This document shows, piece after piece, positions 33,841 to 42,640 of a stretch of DNA of 64,000 nt. Numbering within the stretch: position 1 is the stretch's first letter; each line of letters begins with the position of its first letter. The notes beneath the pieces are model-generated. The model did no database searches. It saw only the letters and a list, made by a program, of their open reading frames with translations, and was not told where the DNA came from. Made by a program: the position numbers and the translations under genes. This DNA comes from CAWHYG01 sp963833505 (GTDB lineage: Bacteria; Eisenbacteria; RBG-16-71-46; CAIMUX01). Where the stretch lies: assembly GCA_963833505.1 (NCBI GenBank), contig CAWHYG010000010.1:101005-165004 (forward strand). Reading direction: 5' to 3'.

Positions 33841-34799
33841 TGCCACAGTCCGCGCGCATCCGGGAAGCGGACAGCCGCAACTTCCTTGATCCCCGGATCG
33901 TGGGGAAGCTGCAAAGGCTCGACCTGATCGCCCGGCTGGTGGTCGAGGGGTTTCTGACCGGATTGCACAAGAGCCCGTATCACGGCTTCAGCGTCGAATT
34001 CGCCCAGCACCGCCAGTACATGCCGGGAGACCCGGTGCGCAACGTGGACTGGAAGGTCTACGCCAAGAGCGACCGGTATTACATCAAGCAGTTCGAGGAG
34101 GAGACGAACCTCCGCGCCTATCTCCTCATCGACACCTCGACCTCCATGCTCTTCCGGGGCGATCCGGACGGAGTGAGCAAGCTCCGCTGGGCGATCGACA
34201 TGGCGGCGGCGCTCTCGTATCTCATGATCCAGCAGCAGGACGCCGTCGGCATGCTGCTCTTCTCTGACGTGATCCACCGGCTGATCCCGGCGCGAAGCGC
34301 CCGCACCCACCTGCGCGTGCTGCTCCGCGAGCTGGAGGTGGAGGCGCGGCGCGCGGCCAGCCGACGGCCGCAGGAGGATACGCCGCGGCTGACCCGGATC
34401 GGGCATTGCCTCAGCTTCCTGGCGGAGCGGATCACGCGGCGGGGCCTCATCGTCCTTCTCACCGACTTCTGGGACCAGAACCAGGACGAGGCGCTCGCGG
34501 CCCTGAGGCACTTCCGCCATCGCCATCATGAAGTCGTGGTCTTTCACGTCGAGGATCCGCTCGAGTCCGAGTTCCCCTACCGCGAGGAGGGGCTCTTCGT
34601 CGACGTGGAGACCGGAGAGCGCCTGAACGTGCTGCCGTGGGAGATCCGGAAGGAGTTCCGCCGCCGGGTCGAGGAGCGAAGCGCCTTCTACAAACGCGGC
34701 TGCTCGGAAAACCAGATTGATTACGAGCGCGTCTCGACCCGCACTCCGTTTGACACCGCCCTTCTCCGGTACATGGAGAAGCGGCAGCGGCTGCACTGA
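33840..34799 (+). CDS. DUF58 domain protein
   Basis: A 319-residue cytoplasmic protein with the DUF58 core, beginning at an ATG that overlaps the moxR stop (TGATG). The hallmark GFSVEFAQHRQYMPGDPVRN and VDWKVYAKSDRYYIKQFEEE are present, followed by a von Willebrand A-like region with LLIDTSTSM (MIDAS DxSxS) and VLLTDFWD. In the family it is a substrate or partner of MoxR. It ends in TGATG with the next small open frame. Confidence 0.95.
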   Translation: MPQSARIREADSRNFLDPRIVGKLQRLDLIARLVVEGFLTGLHKSPYHGFSVEFAQHRQYMPGDPVRNVDWKVYAKSDRYYIKQFEEETNLRAYLLIDTSTSMLFRGDPDGVSKLRWAIDMAAALSYLMIQQQDAVGMLLFSDVIHRLIPARSARTHLRVLLRELEVEARRAASRRPQEDTPRLTRIGHCLSFLAERITRRGLIVLLTDFWDQNQDEALAALRHFRHRHHEVVVFHVEDPLESEFPYREEGLFVDVETGERLNVLPWEIRKEFRRRVEERSAFYKRGCSENQIDYERVSTRTPFDTALLRYMEKRQRLH

Positions 34800-35002
34800 T
34801 GTCGGGGAAAAGGTCAGGGCGTCATTCAGGGCGCCTTTCAGGACGGCTGTCGGCGCGCCGGTCCGAGCCACGGTCAAGGCGCCTGTCGGGACGACTGCCG
34901 CAACGTAGAAGTGGCGGGTCGGCGGAATCACCCATGAGGGTCGGGACCGTTCCGGATGGCCGAGTCTGCGGTGACAGGGTCGGTTGGACGTGTTTGGTTT
35001 GA
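34799..35002 (+). CDS. Small Arg/Ser-rich repeat ORF bridging DUF58 and BatA genes
   Basis: Sixty-seven codons starting at an ATG that overlaps the DUF58 stop (TGATG) and ending in TGA one base before the BatA start (TGATATG). The first about 40 codons are a 12-bp tandem repeat, coding for variants of SGRL: SGRH, SGRL, SGRL, SARR, then decayed units and SGRL again. The fit to both neighbours would let ribosomes pass from DUF58 to BatA. Whether a stable peptide is made is unknown; it may be only a translated spacer. No known family. Confidence 0.4.
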   Translation: MSGKRSGRHSGRLSGRLSARRSEPRSRRLSGRLPQRRSGGSAESPMRVGTVPDGRVCGDRVGWTCLV

Positions 35003-35003
35003 T

Positions 35004-37358
35004 ATGTTTGGTTTGAGCTTCCTCAACTCCGTCTTTCTCGCCGGGCTGGCGGCGGCGGCGCTGCCGATCCTCATCCATCTGTTCAGCCGCCGGCGGGCCC
35101 GGGAGGTATCGTTCCCGAGCCTCGAGTACCTTCGCGAGATCTCGCGCCAGAAGGTGCGGCGGATGCGCCTCCGCCAGTGGCTGCTTCTCGCCCTCCGCGT
35201 GCTCATCGTGGCCCTGTTCGCCCTGGCCATGGGCCGCCCCGCCATCCGCGGGTCGAAGGGAGCCTTGACGCGCGGCAGCTCGACCATCGCGGTCGTTCTC
35301 GACAACAGCGCCAGCATGTCGGCGGCGGATCCCGCGCTCTCCTCGGCGAATCCGGTCCTGGCGCCCGTCGCCGGCTCCTCCGAAGGGAACGAGGCTTTGC
35401 CGCCGGAAGCCGGCTCGCTTTTCGCCGCGGCCAAGAAGCGCGCCTCCGAGATCTTCGACCTGATGGGCGAAGGCGACCGGGGAATCCTCGTGCTCTCGGG
35501 CCGGCCGATCGGGCTTCCGTTCCAGACTCCGGTGGCGGATGCGGGCCTGCTCCGCCAGGAAGTCAAACGGTCGGCGCTCGCGGCTGACGAAGCGGATCTC
35601 CCGTCGGCTCTGGAAGCGGTGGTTCCGCAGCTCGCCTCAGCCCGGACGATCAACCGCGAGCTGTTCGTCGTCTCGGATTTCCAGCGCAAGGACATCGACG
35701 CGTGGATCCACGCCGCGACCTCCGGCGGATCAACCTCCGCCGGCGGCGATTCGACCCACGGCTCCGGCTCGATGTCGATTCCGGCCGGGATCAAGGTCTA
35801 CCTCGTCCCCGTGACCGAGAAGTCGCAGCCGAACGTCTCCATCGAGCGCGTCCGGTACGACGGAAGCGGCGGCATCGGCGCGGCCGGCCGGGTCATCGCG
35901 ACCGTGGTCAATCAGGGCGACGATCCGGTTGCCGACCGCGTGGCGCGGGTGACCGCGGCTTCCGGCGGCTCCTCGCTGGCGGATGCGCTCTTCAGCCTGC
36001 CGCCGCACGGGCAGGACGACGTGACCATGGATCTTTCGCAGCTTCCGCCCGACGGCGCGCTTCAGGTCACTCTTGGCTCGGATCCCATGGAGTGGGACAA
36101 CACCGCGTGGCTCGTCACGGGCCAGCCGGGCGTGCACAGGGTTCTTCTGGTGTGCGGGCCGGAGGGATCGGCTTCGGCAGAGTTGAAGCGCGCCGGAACC
36201 AACCTGGCGGCGGCAGGCGCGGCGACCGGCGATCTGGCGAGCCTGGATCCGCCTGAGTCGGGCCTTCCCGCCGGCGGCGCCGTGAGCGACAGCGCCGCAG
36301 CCGCGAAATTCGCGACCTCCGGGAGCACCTTCCTGCGTCTCGCCCTCGATCCGGGCGGGAATTCCGAGTTCTTCCGCGTGCGGGAGGCGGATCCCAACGC
36401 GCTCTCCGATCCTTCCGTCTGGGACGCGGACGTGGTCATCCTCTCCGACGTCGGCCGGCTTTCGGACGCGGCGGTCGAGAACCTCGTCCGGTTCAAGGCG
36501 CGCGGCGGCGGGATCCTGATCGGACTGGGCGATCACGTCGATCCGCGTTCGTACAACACGCAGATTCTCGCGAAGATCTGTTCCGTCGAGCTGCTCGACA
36601 TCTCGCGGGCCGAGGAAGCCGGCGCCTATCGCAGTCTTCGGCCGACCGTGGCGTCCCATCCGATCTTCGCCGGATTCCCGATCGGTCCGGGAGAAGATCT
36701 GGGCTCGGCGCGCTTTCACAAGATCATGACGACCCGGGTCGGATCGGGCGCCCGCGTGCTGGCCGAGTTCGGGCGCGACGTTCCGGCCTTGATCGAGGAG
36801 AACGGAGTCCTGCTCTTCACGAGCAGCCTGGACGGAGAGTGGAACGACTTTGTGACCAGCGCGTCGTTCCCGCCGTTTCTCCACCAAATGGTCCGTTATC
36901 TCGTCGGGAGAGGAGCCGGCGACGAGCGCTCGGGACACGTCGGCGCACGGCTCGAGACCCTGGTTCCCGAAGGCGCTTTCCAGGGATCGCTCACCGCGCT
37001 GGATTCACAGGGCGGCCGCTCCGCGGTTGAAGCGATCCCCGTCGAGCGGATGATCCGCCTGCGGTCCCAACCGGCCATGCTTCCCGGCATCTATCGATTC
37101 CAGGACGGAAGCGGAAAGGTCGTGGCCTCCTTCGCGGTGAACCTCGACTCCAAGGAAGGGGACCTGACCGTGGCCTCGCCCCAGTCGGAGCTGCGTCTCC
37201 TCGGACGCGCCGCCAGGAGGCTCGAGCCGGGGGCGACGGTCACGCGCGAGCTTCTGCAAGGCCGTTACGGGCGCGAGCTGTGGCGGCCGATCCTGGTTCT
37301 GGTGTTGATTCTTCTCGTGGTCGAGTCGGTGCTGGGGCGGGGAAAATTGTTGGGGTAA
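35004..37358 (+). CDS. BatA N-terminal/von Willebrand A domain membrane protein
   Basis: A 784-residue protein. The N-terminus is the BatA-type double hydrophobic segment (MFGLSFLNSVFLAGLAAAAL, then LFSRRRAREVSFPSLEYL and a second helix about 60-78). A VWA domain follows with MIDAS VVLDNSASMS. The remainder is periplasmic with an internal cell-wall-hydrolase-like GATase region (FKARGGGILIGLGDHVDPRS) and a final membrane helix near the C-terminus (about 763-780). It completes the MoxR-DUF58-BatA operon, common in Bacteroidota and related phyla. The internal start at 35004 is taken because the family begins there. Confidence 0.9.
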   Translation: MFGLSFLNSVFLAGLAAAALPILIHLFSRRRAREVSFPSLEYLREISRQKVRRMRLRQWLLLALRVLIVALFALAMGRPAIRGSKGALTRGSSTIAVVLDNSASMSAADPALSSANPVLAPVAGSSEGNEALPPEAGSLFAAAKKRASEIFDLMGEGDRGILVLSGRPIGLPFQTPVADAGLLRQEVKRSALAADEADLPSALEAVVPQLASARTINRELFVVSDFQRKDIDAWIHAATSGGSTSAGGDSTHGSGSMSIPAGIKVYLVPVTEKSQPNVSIERVRYDGSGGIGAAGRVIATVVNQGDDPVADRVARVTAASGGSSLADALFSLPPHGQDDVTMDLSQLPPDGALQVTLGSDPMEWDNTAWLVTGQPGVHRVLLVCGPEGSASAELKRAGTNLAAAGAATGDLASLDPPESGLPAGGAVSDSAAAAKFATSGSTFLRLALDPGGNSEFFRVREADPNALSDPSVWDADVVILSDVGRLSDAAVENLVRFKARGGGILIGLGDHVDPRSYNTQILAKICSVELLDISRAEEAGAYRSLRPTVASHPIFAGFPIGPGEDLGSARFHKIMTTRVGSGARVLAEFGRDVPALIEENGVLLFTSSLDGEWNDFVTSASFPPFLHQMVRYLVGRGAGDERSGHVGARLETLVPEGAFQGSLTALDSQGGRSAVEAIPVERMIRLRSQPAMLPGIYRFQDGSGKVVASFAVNLDSKEGDLTVASPQSELRLLGRAARRLEPGATVTRELLQGRYGRELWRPILVLVLILLVVESVLGRGKLLG

Positions 37359-37445
37359 GCGGGGTACGCTCGACCCGCGCCATGATGTCGAGGACCTTCG
37401 CTTCGCCGGACGGCGTCCAGCAGTCCACACCGTCGTCGGACGGAT

Positions 37446-37459
37446 CTCGGATATCCGAG
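37446..37459. promoter_or_regulatory. Perfect palindrome upstream of brnTA
   Basis: CTCGGATATCCGAG is a perfect 14-bp palindrome, 25 bp upstream of the brnTA -35 element. It may be a second binding site for the dimeric BrnA repressor or for another regulator; its sequence differs from the core operator, so the two need not share a protein. Confidence 0.4.
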
Positions 37460-37483
37460 GTGCCGGCCATGAAGATACGACAC

Positions 37484-37512
37484 TTGACGCCGTGCACAAA
37501 TGTGCATACGAT
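37484..37512 (+). promoter_or_regulatory. brnTA promoter with operator palindrome in the spacer
   Basis: -35 TTGACG (37484-37489), a 17-bp spacer and -10 TACGAT (37507-37512). The spacer contains TGCACAAATGTGCA (37493-37506), a perfect palindrome placed exactly where a bound repressor would exclude RNA polymerase. The brnT ATG is 6 bp after the -10, so the transcript would be leaderless. BrnA autoregulation is known for the Brucella system; its site here is inferred. Confidence 0.75.
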
Positions 37513-37518
37513 GGGCTC

Positions 37519-37782
37519 ATGATCTACGAGTGGGACCCGGCCAAGGCGGCGAGCAACCACCGGAAACACCAGGTGGACTTCGCCGATGCCGTCACGGCCT
37601 TCGGAGACCCACTGGCCATCTCTGTCCCGGACGATCGCCACGTCGAGCAACGCTTCGTGACCATCGGCCAGGACGCGCAGGGCCGCCTGCTTGTGGTGGC
37701 ATACACTTGGCGGGGCCCGACCATTCGAATCATCTCCGCGCGACGGGCCACCAGCCTCGAGCGACGAGATTATGAGGGATAG
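37519..37782 (+). CDS. brnT: BrnT family toxin
   Basis: An 87-residue RelE-fold ribonuclease toxin of the type II BrnT/BrnA system, which cleaves RNA and inhibits translation when freed from BrnA. Marks of the family: MIYEWDPAKAASNHRKHQVD at the N-terminus, the central EQRFVTIGQDAQGRLLVVAYTW and the C-terminal RIISARRATSLERRDYEG. A GTG nine codons upstream lies in the same frame but inside the promoter. brnA follows after 3 bp. The toxin-first order is the normal one for this family. Confidence 0.95.
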   Translation: MIYEWDPAKAASNHRKHQVDFADAVTAFGDPLAISVPDDRHVEQRFVTIGQDAQGRLLVVAYTWRGPTIRIISARRATSLERRDYEG

Positions 37783-37785
37783 ATC

Positions 37786-38127
37786 ATGAAGGCAGAGTAT
37801 GACTTCAGCAAAGGGCGGCGAGGTGCAGTCGATCCCCTGCCCCGCGGGAAGACTCGCATCACCATCCGGATCGATCGGGACATCCTTGATTGGTTTCGGA
37901 GCCTGGTTCACGAGACAGGAGGCGGCAACTATCAGACTCTCATCAACGATGCTCTCCGGGATCACATGCGACGGCAGGTCGAGCCCCTTGAAGAGACCCT
38001 CCGGAGGGTTCTGCGGGAGGAGTTGCCCCGGCGCCGAGTTGCCAAGAAGGCTCTGCCAGGCGTGAAGCGGGCATCGCCGCCGAACAGAGCGATGCAGCGG
38101 TCGGTCCGCTCCACGTCCCGCCGCTGA
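37786..38127 (+). CDS. brnA: BrnA family antitoxin
   Basis: A 113-residue ribbon-helix-helix DNA-binding antitoxin that neutralises BrnT and represses the operon. The RHH segment is KTRITIRIDRDILDWFRSLV followed by the family stretch GNYQTLINDALRDHM (to about residue 63). The C-terminal 45 residues are Arg-rich and longer than usual; they may represent read-through into non-family sequence after loss of an earlier stop. It starts 3 bp after brnT, with which it must be co-expressed. Confidence 0.93.
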   Translation: MKAEYDFSKGRRGAVDPLPRGKTRITIRIDRDILDWFRSLVHETGGGNYQTLINDALRDHMRRQVEPLEETLRRVLREELPRRRVAKKALPGVKRASPPNRAMQRSVRSTSRR

Positions 38128-38238
38128 TCGCAGGCGTTATGCCAGGAGAGCTTTCCCGCCGTTCATGGAGTCATGAATTACGCGGCCGGGTTGGGATGAG
38201 TTGAGGTCTCGGGAGCCTTGGATCATCGAGGATTGCCG

Positions 38239-38670
38239 ATGTCGTATCGATGCCGGCGCTGCGGCGCCGAATTTGACGCCTCGCTCTTCGAATTCGGCAT
38301 TACCTTTCGCTGCGATTGCGGGGAGATCGTGGGACCCGGGCATACCCTCGACCTGGGGGCTCCGGAGGCCGCAGACGCGGATACCCCGGCGTTCAGCCGC
38401 TCTGGCGACGACACCGGGTTGCTGCGCGCGCTGGAGTCGGGCCTCGAGGAAGCGATTGAGCACGAGGAGGCGGATTACCGTCAGCTCCAGCGCGCCGCCG
38501 ACCGGATCAGCTTCCTCATCGTGGCCAGCGATTATCCCGAGATCGACCTCCTGATCGAGCGCCGGAACCTCCGGCGGCTGTGCGGCCGTCTCTTTCCGGA
38601 TCGGATGGGGCTGTTCGACCACGTGTACGAAGCGCGGTTTCGGCGGCTCTGGGAGCAGTTTCGGGTGTAG
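38239..38670 (+). CDS. Small zinc-ribbon protein of unknown function
   Basis: A 143-residue protein with an N-terminal zinc ribbon, CRRCGAEF and FRCDCG, giving CxxC and CxC pairs about 18 residues apart. The remainder is charged and mostly helical (about 60-143) with ISFLIVASDYPEIDLLIE and a C-terminal RFRRLWEQFRV. I do not recognise a family. ATG 38239 follows GGATTGCCG without a good ribosome-binding site; an in-frame start seven codons earlier is possible. It stands in the accessory region after brnTA. Confidence 0.6.
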   Translation: MSYRCRRCGAEFDASLFEFGITFRCDCGEIVGPGHTLDLGAPEAADADTPAFSRSGDDTGLLRALESGLEEAIEHEEADYRQLQRAADRISFLIVASDYPEIDLLIERRNLRRLCGRLFPDRMGLFDHVYEARFRRLWEQFRV

Positions 38671-38936
38671 GGGTGGATCCCTCCGGTGACCCCCTCGGGT
38701 CCTCATATTCCGTGAACATGGCAACTCACAGAACTGCAGACAGTTGCCGCACGTCCGTCCGAGGTCCCACGGATCAGTTCTCGCTGGCTGTCCCCCAGAG
38801 CGTAGCTCTGCGGGACACCCGCGCGGCTCCAGTGGTCAACAACTGGCCGAACCTTCTTCCCGCGCGGAGCCGCGATGTCGCTGGCCCCCTCGATTTCCGT
38901 GAACAAACCGCTCTCAAAGACCGTGCTCACGCTCAA

Positions 38937-38993
38937 GTCATTCACCCAGCCGGCCACCGCAAGGATCAGAAACTGAGCAGGGAACGTGCTCAT
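38937..38993 (-). pseudogene. N-terminal scrap of an integrase-core IS transposase
   Basis: MSTFPAQFLILAVAGWVND matches the conserved start of a widespread integrase-core (rve) transposase ORF, with a typical hydrophobic start. After this residue the family sequence stops and the frame continues with unrelated residues. No inverted repeats or further transposase domains are visible in 38671-39366, a 700-base stretch otherwise without genes. It is a relic of a deleted insertion sequence. Confidence 0.55.
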
Positions 38994-39366
38994 GCCCCGG
39001 AATCTACATCATCTGCGTGCCGCCGTGGACCGTGCCGGCGGCCGGTCCTGGCCTGGAATTCTATGCTGCCGTGAAGGTTACGCCCGGCTGAATTCTGGCA
39101 GACAACGCGGTTCACGGACACCACTGGCCCCCCGGCGCTGCCGGCGGCTCCGTCACCCTCTGGTCGGACGGGAATCGGCGGTTGCGCGCGGGATTGGGCC
39201 TCGGCGGCTGACTTGGCCATACGCCGTATGCCACACGGGCCACTGGCGAGCGAGTCAGCTCCGGCTCGAGGAGTCCAAGCGCCCTGGCCCCCGTCTCGGC
39301 TCTGCCCTATACTGCCAGCCGAGCGAGCAGTCCTGATCTCTGTGACGTGGGGGGTTACGAAGTCCG

Positions 39367-39684
39367 ATGCGCCAGACCGTCATCGAGAACCCGATCCTGA
39401 ACTCCCCGTTCCTGGAGCCCACGTGCCACTTCCGCTTCGACGCCGAGGGGATCACGAACGACGTAGTGGCCGGCCGCCGGTCCAGTTCCTACTTCATGCC
39501 CATCCCGGCGCCGCGGAAGAAGGGCGCCCAGCTCAGCTGCGACACCGAGTGGACCAAGGACCGGATCGAGAAGAACAAGCACGTCAAGGTGGCCCGCAAG
39601 TACGACGACGCCTGGATCGGGCCCGCGGCTTCGGGCGGCGCACGATATCAGCGGAATCGAGAGCCGCTAGGCGGTGAGGGCTAA
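39367..39684 (+). pseudogene. Truncated N-terminus of a BPTD_3080-type type III restriction endonuclease
   Basis: The first about 73 codons read MRQTVIENPILNSPFLEPT, FRFDAEGITNDVVAGRRSSS, YFMPIPAPRKKGAQ and DTEWTKDRIEKNKHV, the characteristic start of the large (about 1000-residue) DEAD/DEAH-helicase restriction subunit. At about 39590 the similarity ends and the frame runs to a stop after 105 codons. No helicase or nuclease motifs follow. The gene has lost over 90 percent of its length, so it is inactive. Confidence 0.8.
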
Positions 39685-39765
39685 AGGCGGGGATCCCCGC
39701 GCCGGCCCGCGGCATGCCGGCGTGATATTCGGTTCGAGCCGGGCGATCTCCAGAGTTCCACGCTC

Positions 39766-41113
39766 ATGCGCAGAGTCCTGGATCGCCTCGGGAGGCGCGA
39801 AATGCGGAATGCCGGCGTTGCCGTCCTGCTCATGCTGGCGCTGGCCTGCTGCGCCGGTTCCTCGACCCAGGTTGGCGACACGGCTCCCGCCGGTGTCAGC
39901 ACCCAAGCCGGGAACGCACCCCCCGCCGGACCTCCGAGCGCCGCCGATCAGACGACCTACGTCCGCGGGTGGACCCCGGCCGATCGCATGACTCCCTCCG
40001 ATCGAACGGCCCTGGCCTCGCTGTTGTCCGCGTCCATTCCCCAGACCGCCGGACGGAGGGTGGAGATCATCGGGACGCTTCGGACCCATCTCCGCTTGCC
40101 TAACGTCACCTCGACCGTGGTGGAGTATAACGCCCGGTCGGAAACGGCCTGCTGCTTCAACAGCGTCGGGCTTGCCGTCATCGAACGCGACTCGGTTCTG
40201 TGGACCACGCCGCTATACGACGGTTTCGATCGGTCGCCGACGAGGATTCCGCAAGAGCACGGTATCCAGCCCGGCTGCGAGGGGGGCCCGGTTTGGGACT
40301 TTCGATCGCCGACGAGGCCGTCCGCGAGCTGGTGGCAGGGGGCCCGGCCTCGGGGCGGCACGGGCCTGGTCTGGGGCTGGCGCCAAACCGAAGACCAGGC
40401 GACCCCCAGGTCGTACCGCGAGGCGTTCGTTGTGTACCAATGGCGGGACCAGAAGGCCCAGGGTTTCCCCCAGGAAGGCCTGGTCCCGATCCTCTTCGAC
40501 CAGTTTGACGTCGATCGATGGCAGCGGCCGCACGTGATCTCGTTCCGCGTCTCCTGGGATATGGTGGAAGGTGCCACCGGCTGGCGCCCTTTCTTTCTTT
40601 CCACGGTTGAATCGCTCGATCTGGGCGGTTCGGACTACTGGAGTCCGGAGATCGAGAGGCGGGTCAACGAGGAGTTCCGCGATCCCCACGGACTCAAGGC
40701 GCAGCTATGGCGGTTCACCTGGACTGGACGATCCTACGAGAAGAAACTCATCAGGGATCGTGTCACCGGGCCCAAGATCCCGTTCGGGTACGAGATTCCG
40801 GAGTTCAGCCGCAAACGGAAGTTCGATCCGGGTCAGCTCAAGCTCCTGGCGACCCTGGATGACTCGAATTCCGTCGTCCGAGATCTCGATGGGTCGGGCG
40901 GGCCGCAGGCGTTCTCCGCGCGTCTCTTCGGCGGGTCCTGGAACGGAGCCCAGGTCCTGCTCTACCAGGTCACCGATTTGACGCCTTGCTGGGCGCCGGG
41001 GTTCGAGAGGATGTCGGAGTTCTCGAGGCGCACGGGGGAAGCTCCGATACCTCGATGGCGCGAGTCCGCTCGACCGGATGGTGGCGCGGAAGATCGAGGA
41101 ACAGGAGCGGTAG
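39766..41113 (+). CDS. Putative lipoprotein, C-terminus split by two frameshifts
   Basis: Unrecognised secreted protein. After a start ATG (39766; an alternative lies 12 codons on) comes a signal peptide with lipobox (VAVLLMLALACCAG), an Ala/Pro-rich linker and a globular domain with no known motif. The first frame holds to VTDL near 40978, then coding character moves to another frame (DALLGAGVREDVGVLEAHGG) and again near 41040 to a third (KLRYLDGASPLDRMVARKIE), ending at TAG 41111-41113. Both breaks lie at homopolymers (TTT and GGGGG) and each needs one missing base. Uncorrected, the first frame runs on spuriously to 41481. Confidence 0.65.
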
Positions 41114-41212
41114 GCTCGCATCACGTGCCCCGTGATTCGTGGTCGTCCGTTGCGGGTCGCCAGAGGAGCCGGTCAAGGCAGGGGAGCGCCGCTGGCACGA
41201 GTGTGGGCTTCC

Positions 41213-41440
41213 GTGCCCGACGGGTTGCCGCGGAGGCCACACGAGCTCCCGGAACCCGCACTCCCGCAAGTGCTCCACGGTCTCTCCCAGCTCATCCACC
41301 GGCGGCACGAACACCACCGTCCCATCGTGCCCCCGACAGTCCTCGCGGAGGAAGTCGTTCCCCCAGTCCAGGATCGCCAGATCCAGCTCGAGTCCTTGCG
41401 CCGCGAACTCGGTCGCCACGGAGTGGAGCCGGCAGCATGA
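41213..41440 (-). pseudogene. Duplicated C-terminal fragment of the DUF2075 gene
   Basis: Repeats the tail of the neighbouring gene: SVATEFAAQGLELDLAILDW, GNDFLREDC, then DGTVVFVPPVDELGETVEHL and RECGFRELV. Against the neighbour it lacks an internal 34 codons (the segment with NAYRVLLTR) in frame, and its stop is lost (TGG for TAG). There is no start or promoter. It is a decayed partial duplication overlapping, on the other strand, the spurious extension of the lipoprotein frame. Confidence 0.8.
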
Positions 41441-41465
41441 GCCGGGATCGGCGGGATCGGCCCGT

Positions 41466-41521
41466 TTCCGCCGAACCATGACGCCCCGGTCAACCGGGAC
41501 GCTCTGGTTCCGCCGAACCAT
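41466..41521 (-). repeat. 42-bp repeat between the two DUF2075 pieces
   Basis: ATGGTTCGGCGGAA occurs identically on the minus strand starting at 41521 and 41479, 42 bp apart, each beginning with ATG and in the same frame. It lies exactly at the joint between the intact-tail gene and the duplicated fragment, so it may mark the duplication mechanism. Confidence 0.75.
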
Positions 41522-41536
41522 GGGTTGCCGCGGAGG

Positions 41537-42640
41537 CTACACGAGCTCCCGAAACCCGCACTCCCGCAAGTGCTTCACCGTCTCGCGCAACTCCTCCACC
41601 GGCGGCACGAACACCACCGTCCCGTCACGCCCGCGGGTGAGCAGCACTCTGTAAGCGTTCCGGCGGAGTTGCAGCGGGTCTTTCACAAGTTCCGGATGCT
41701 TGTGTTTCCGCGCCAGACGATTGGTCCACCGGCCATCCTCGCGCAGGAAGTCGTTCCCCCAGCCGAGGATCGCCAGATCCAGCTCAAGTCCCTGCGCCGC
41801 GAACTCGGTCGCGACGGACCGGAGCCGGCGTGGGTCGTGCACCAGCCGAAGGCCCACCAGGGTCTTGCCCGATCCTGGAACTCCGGTGACCAACGCGAGC
41901 TTTCGCGTGCGGGTTTCCGCCGCCTCCCGGATGATCTCCGATATTCGCCTCACCGCCGGGTCGGTCGCGGCCCGCGCCCGCTTGATATACGGTAGGTCCC
42001 GCCGTTGGAACAGGTCCCGGGCCGCCGTGACCAGCGACGGCATCGGCCGATAGGCGTCAACGCGCAGAAACCGATCGGGGTCGAGAGGCGTGCCGTCACC
42101 CCGAAGCGAAAGGGAGTAGAGCAGTCGATCCAGACCCTCTGGGCCGACGACTTGCACTCCCTGAACCAGCGTTGCCGGGCTCGTCGCCCGGGTGGGAACC
42201 AGAACGGCGTACACCGGCCGTTCGTGGCAATCCTCGTGGTGGGCCCGGAGGTCCCGGGCATAGGCCATGACCTGGTCAAGGTCGGCCTGGGAAGGCTGCT
42301 CCTTTCCCTTCAGCTCGAGCACCACAACGATTCCGTTTTCCAGCACCACGACGTCGATGCGACGGGATTCAAGCGGCAGCTCGTATTCCAGGATTGCCGT
42401 GTAAGCGCGGGCGGCTCCGTCGCTGCTGATGAGCTCCCGGCACTCCCGCTGGAGCATCGGGATTGAGTCCTCCCAGGCGCGTATCTGCCTGGCGCCGGCA
42501 TCCCGAACAAATTGCTCGAGGGTCAGTCTGACCACCCGAGGCTCGGTGGAGGAGAAACGGGGCAAATCGGAGGACCCCCCGCACGAACTCGGGGGCGGTA
42601 CCCGCGGGTTGTCCTCCGGTCGATCTCGCGAAGTCGTCAT
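41537..42640 (-). pseudogene. DUF2075-type nuclease-helicase with the helicase core deleted
   Basis: From ATG 42640 the frame carries an N-terminal PD-(D/E)xK-like nuclease module (ILEYELPLESRRIDVVVLEN then VVLELKGKEQP), a linker with PYIKRARAATDP, and Walker A VTGVPGSGKTLVG. Directly after RLVHDPRR it jumps to the family's C-terminus (LRSVATEFAAQGLELDLAI). The roughly 200-residue middle with Walker B and the other helicase motifs is missing, although the joint is in frame. Motor activity must be lost; the nuclease-like part might persist. The deletion and the duplicated tail beside it mark a rearranged defence-type locus. Confidence 0.8.

Noticed and set aside
38671..39366. Intact insertion sequence
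   Set aside because: Only 19 residues of transposase remain and no inverted repeats are visible.
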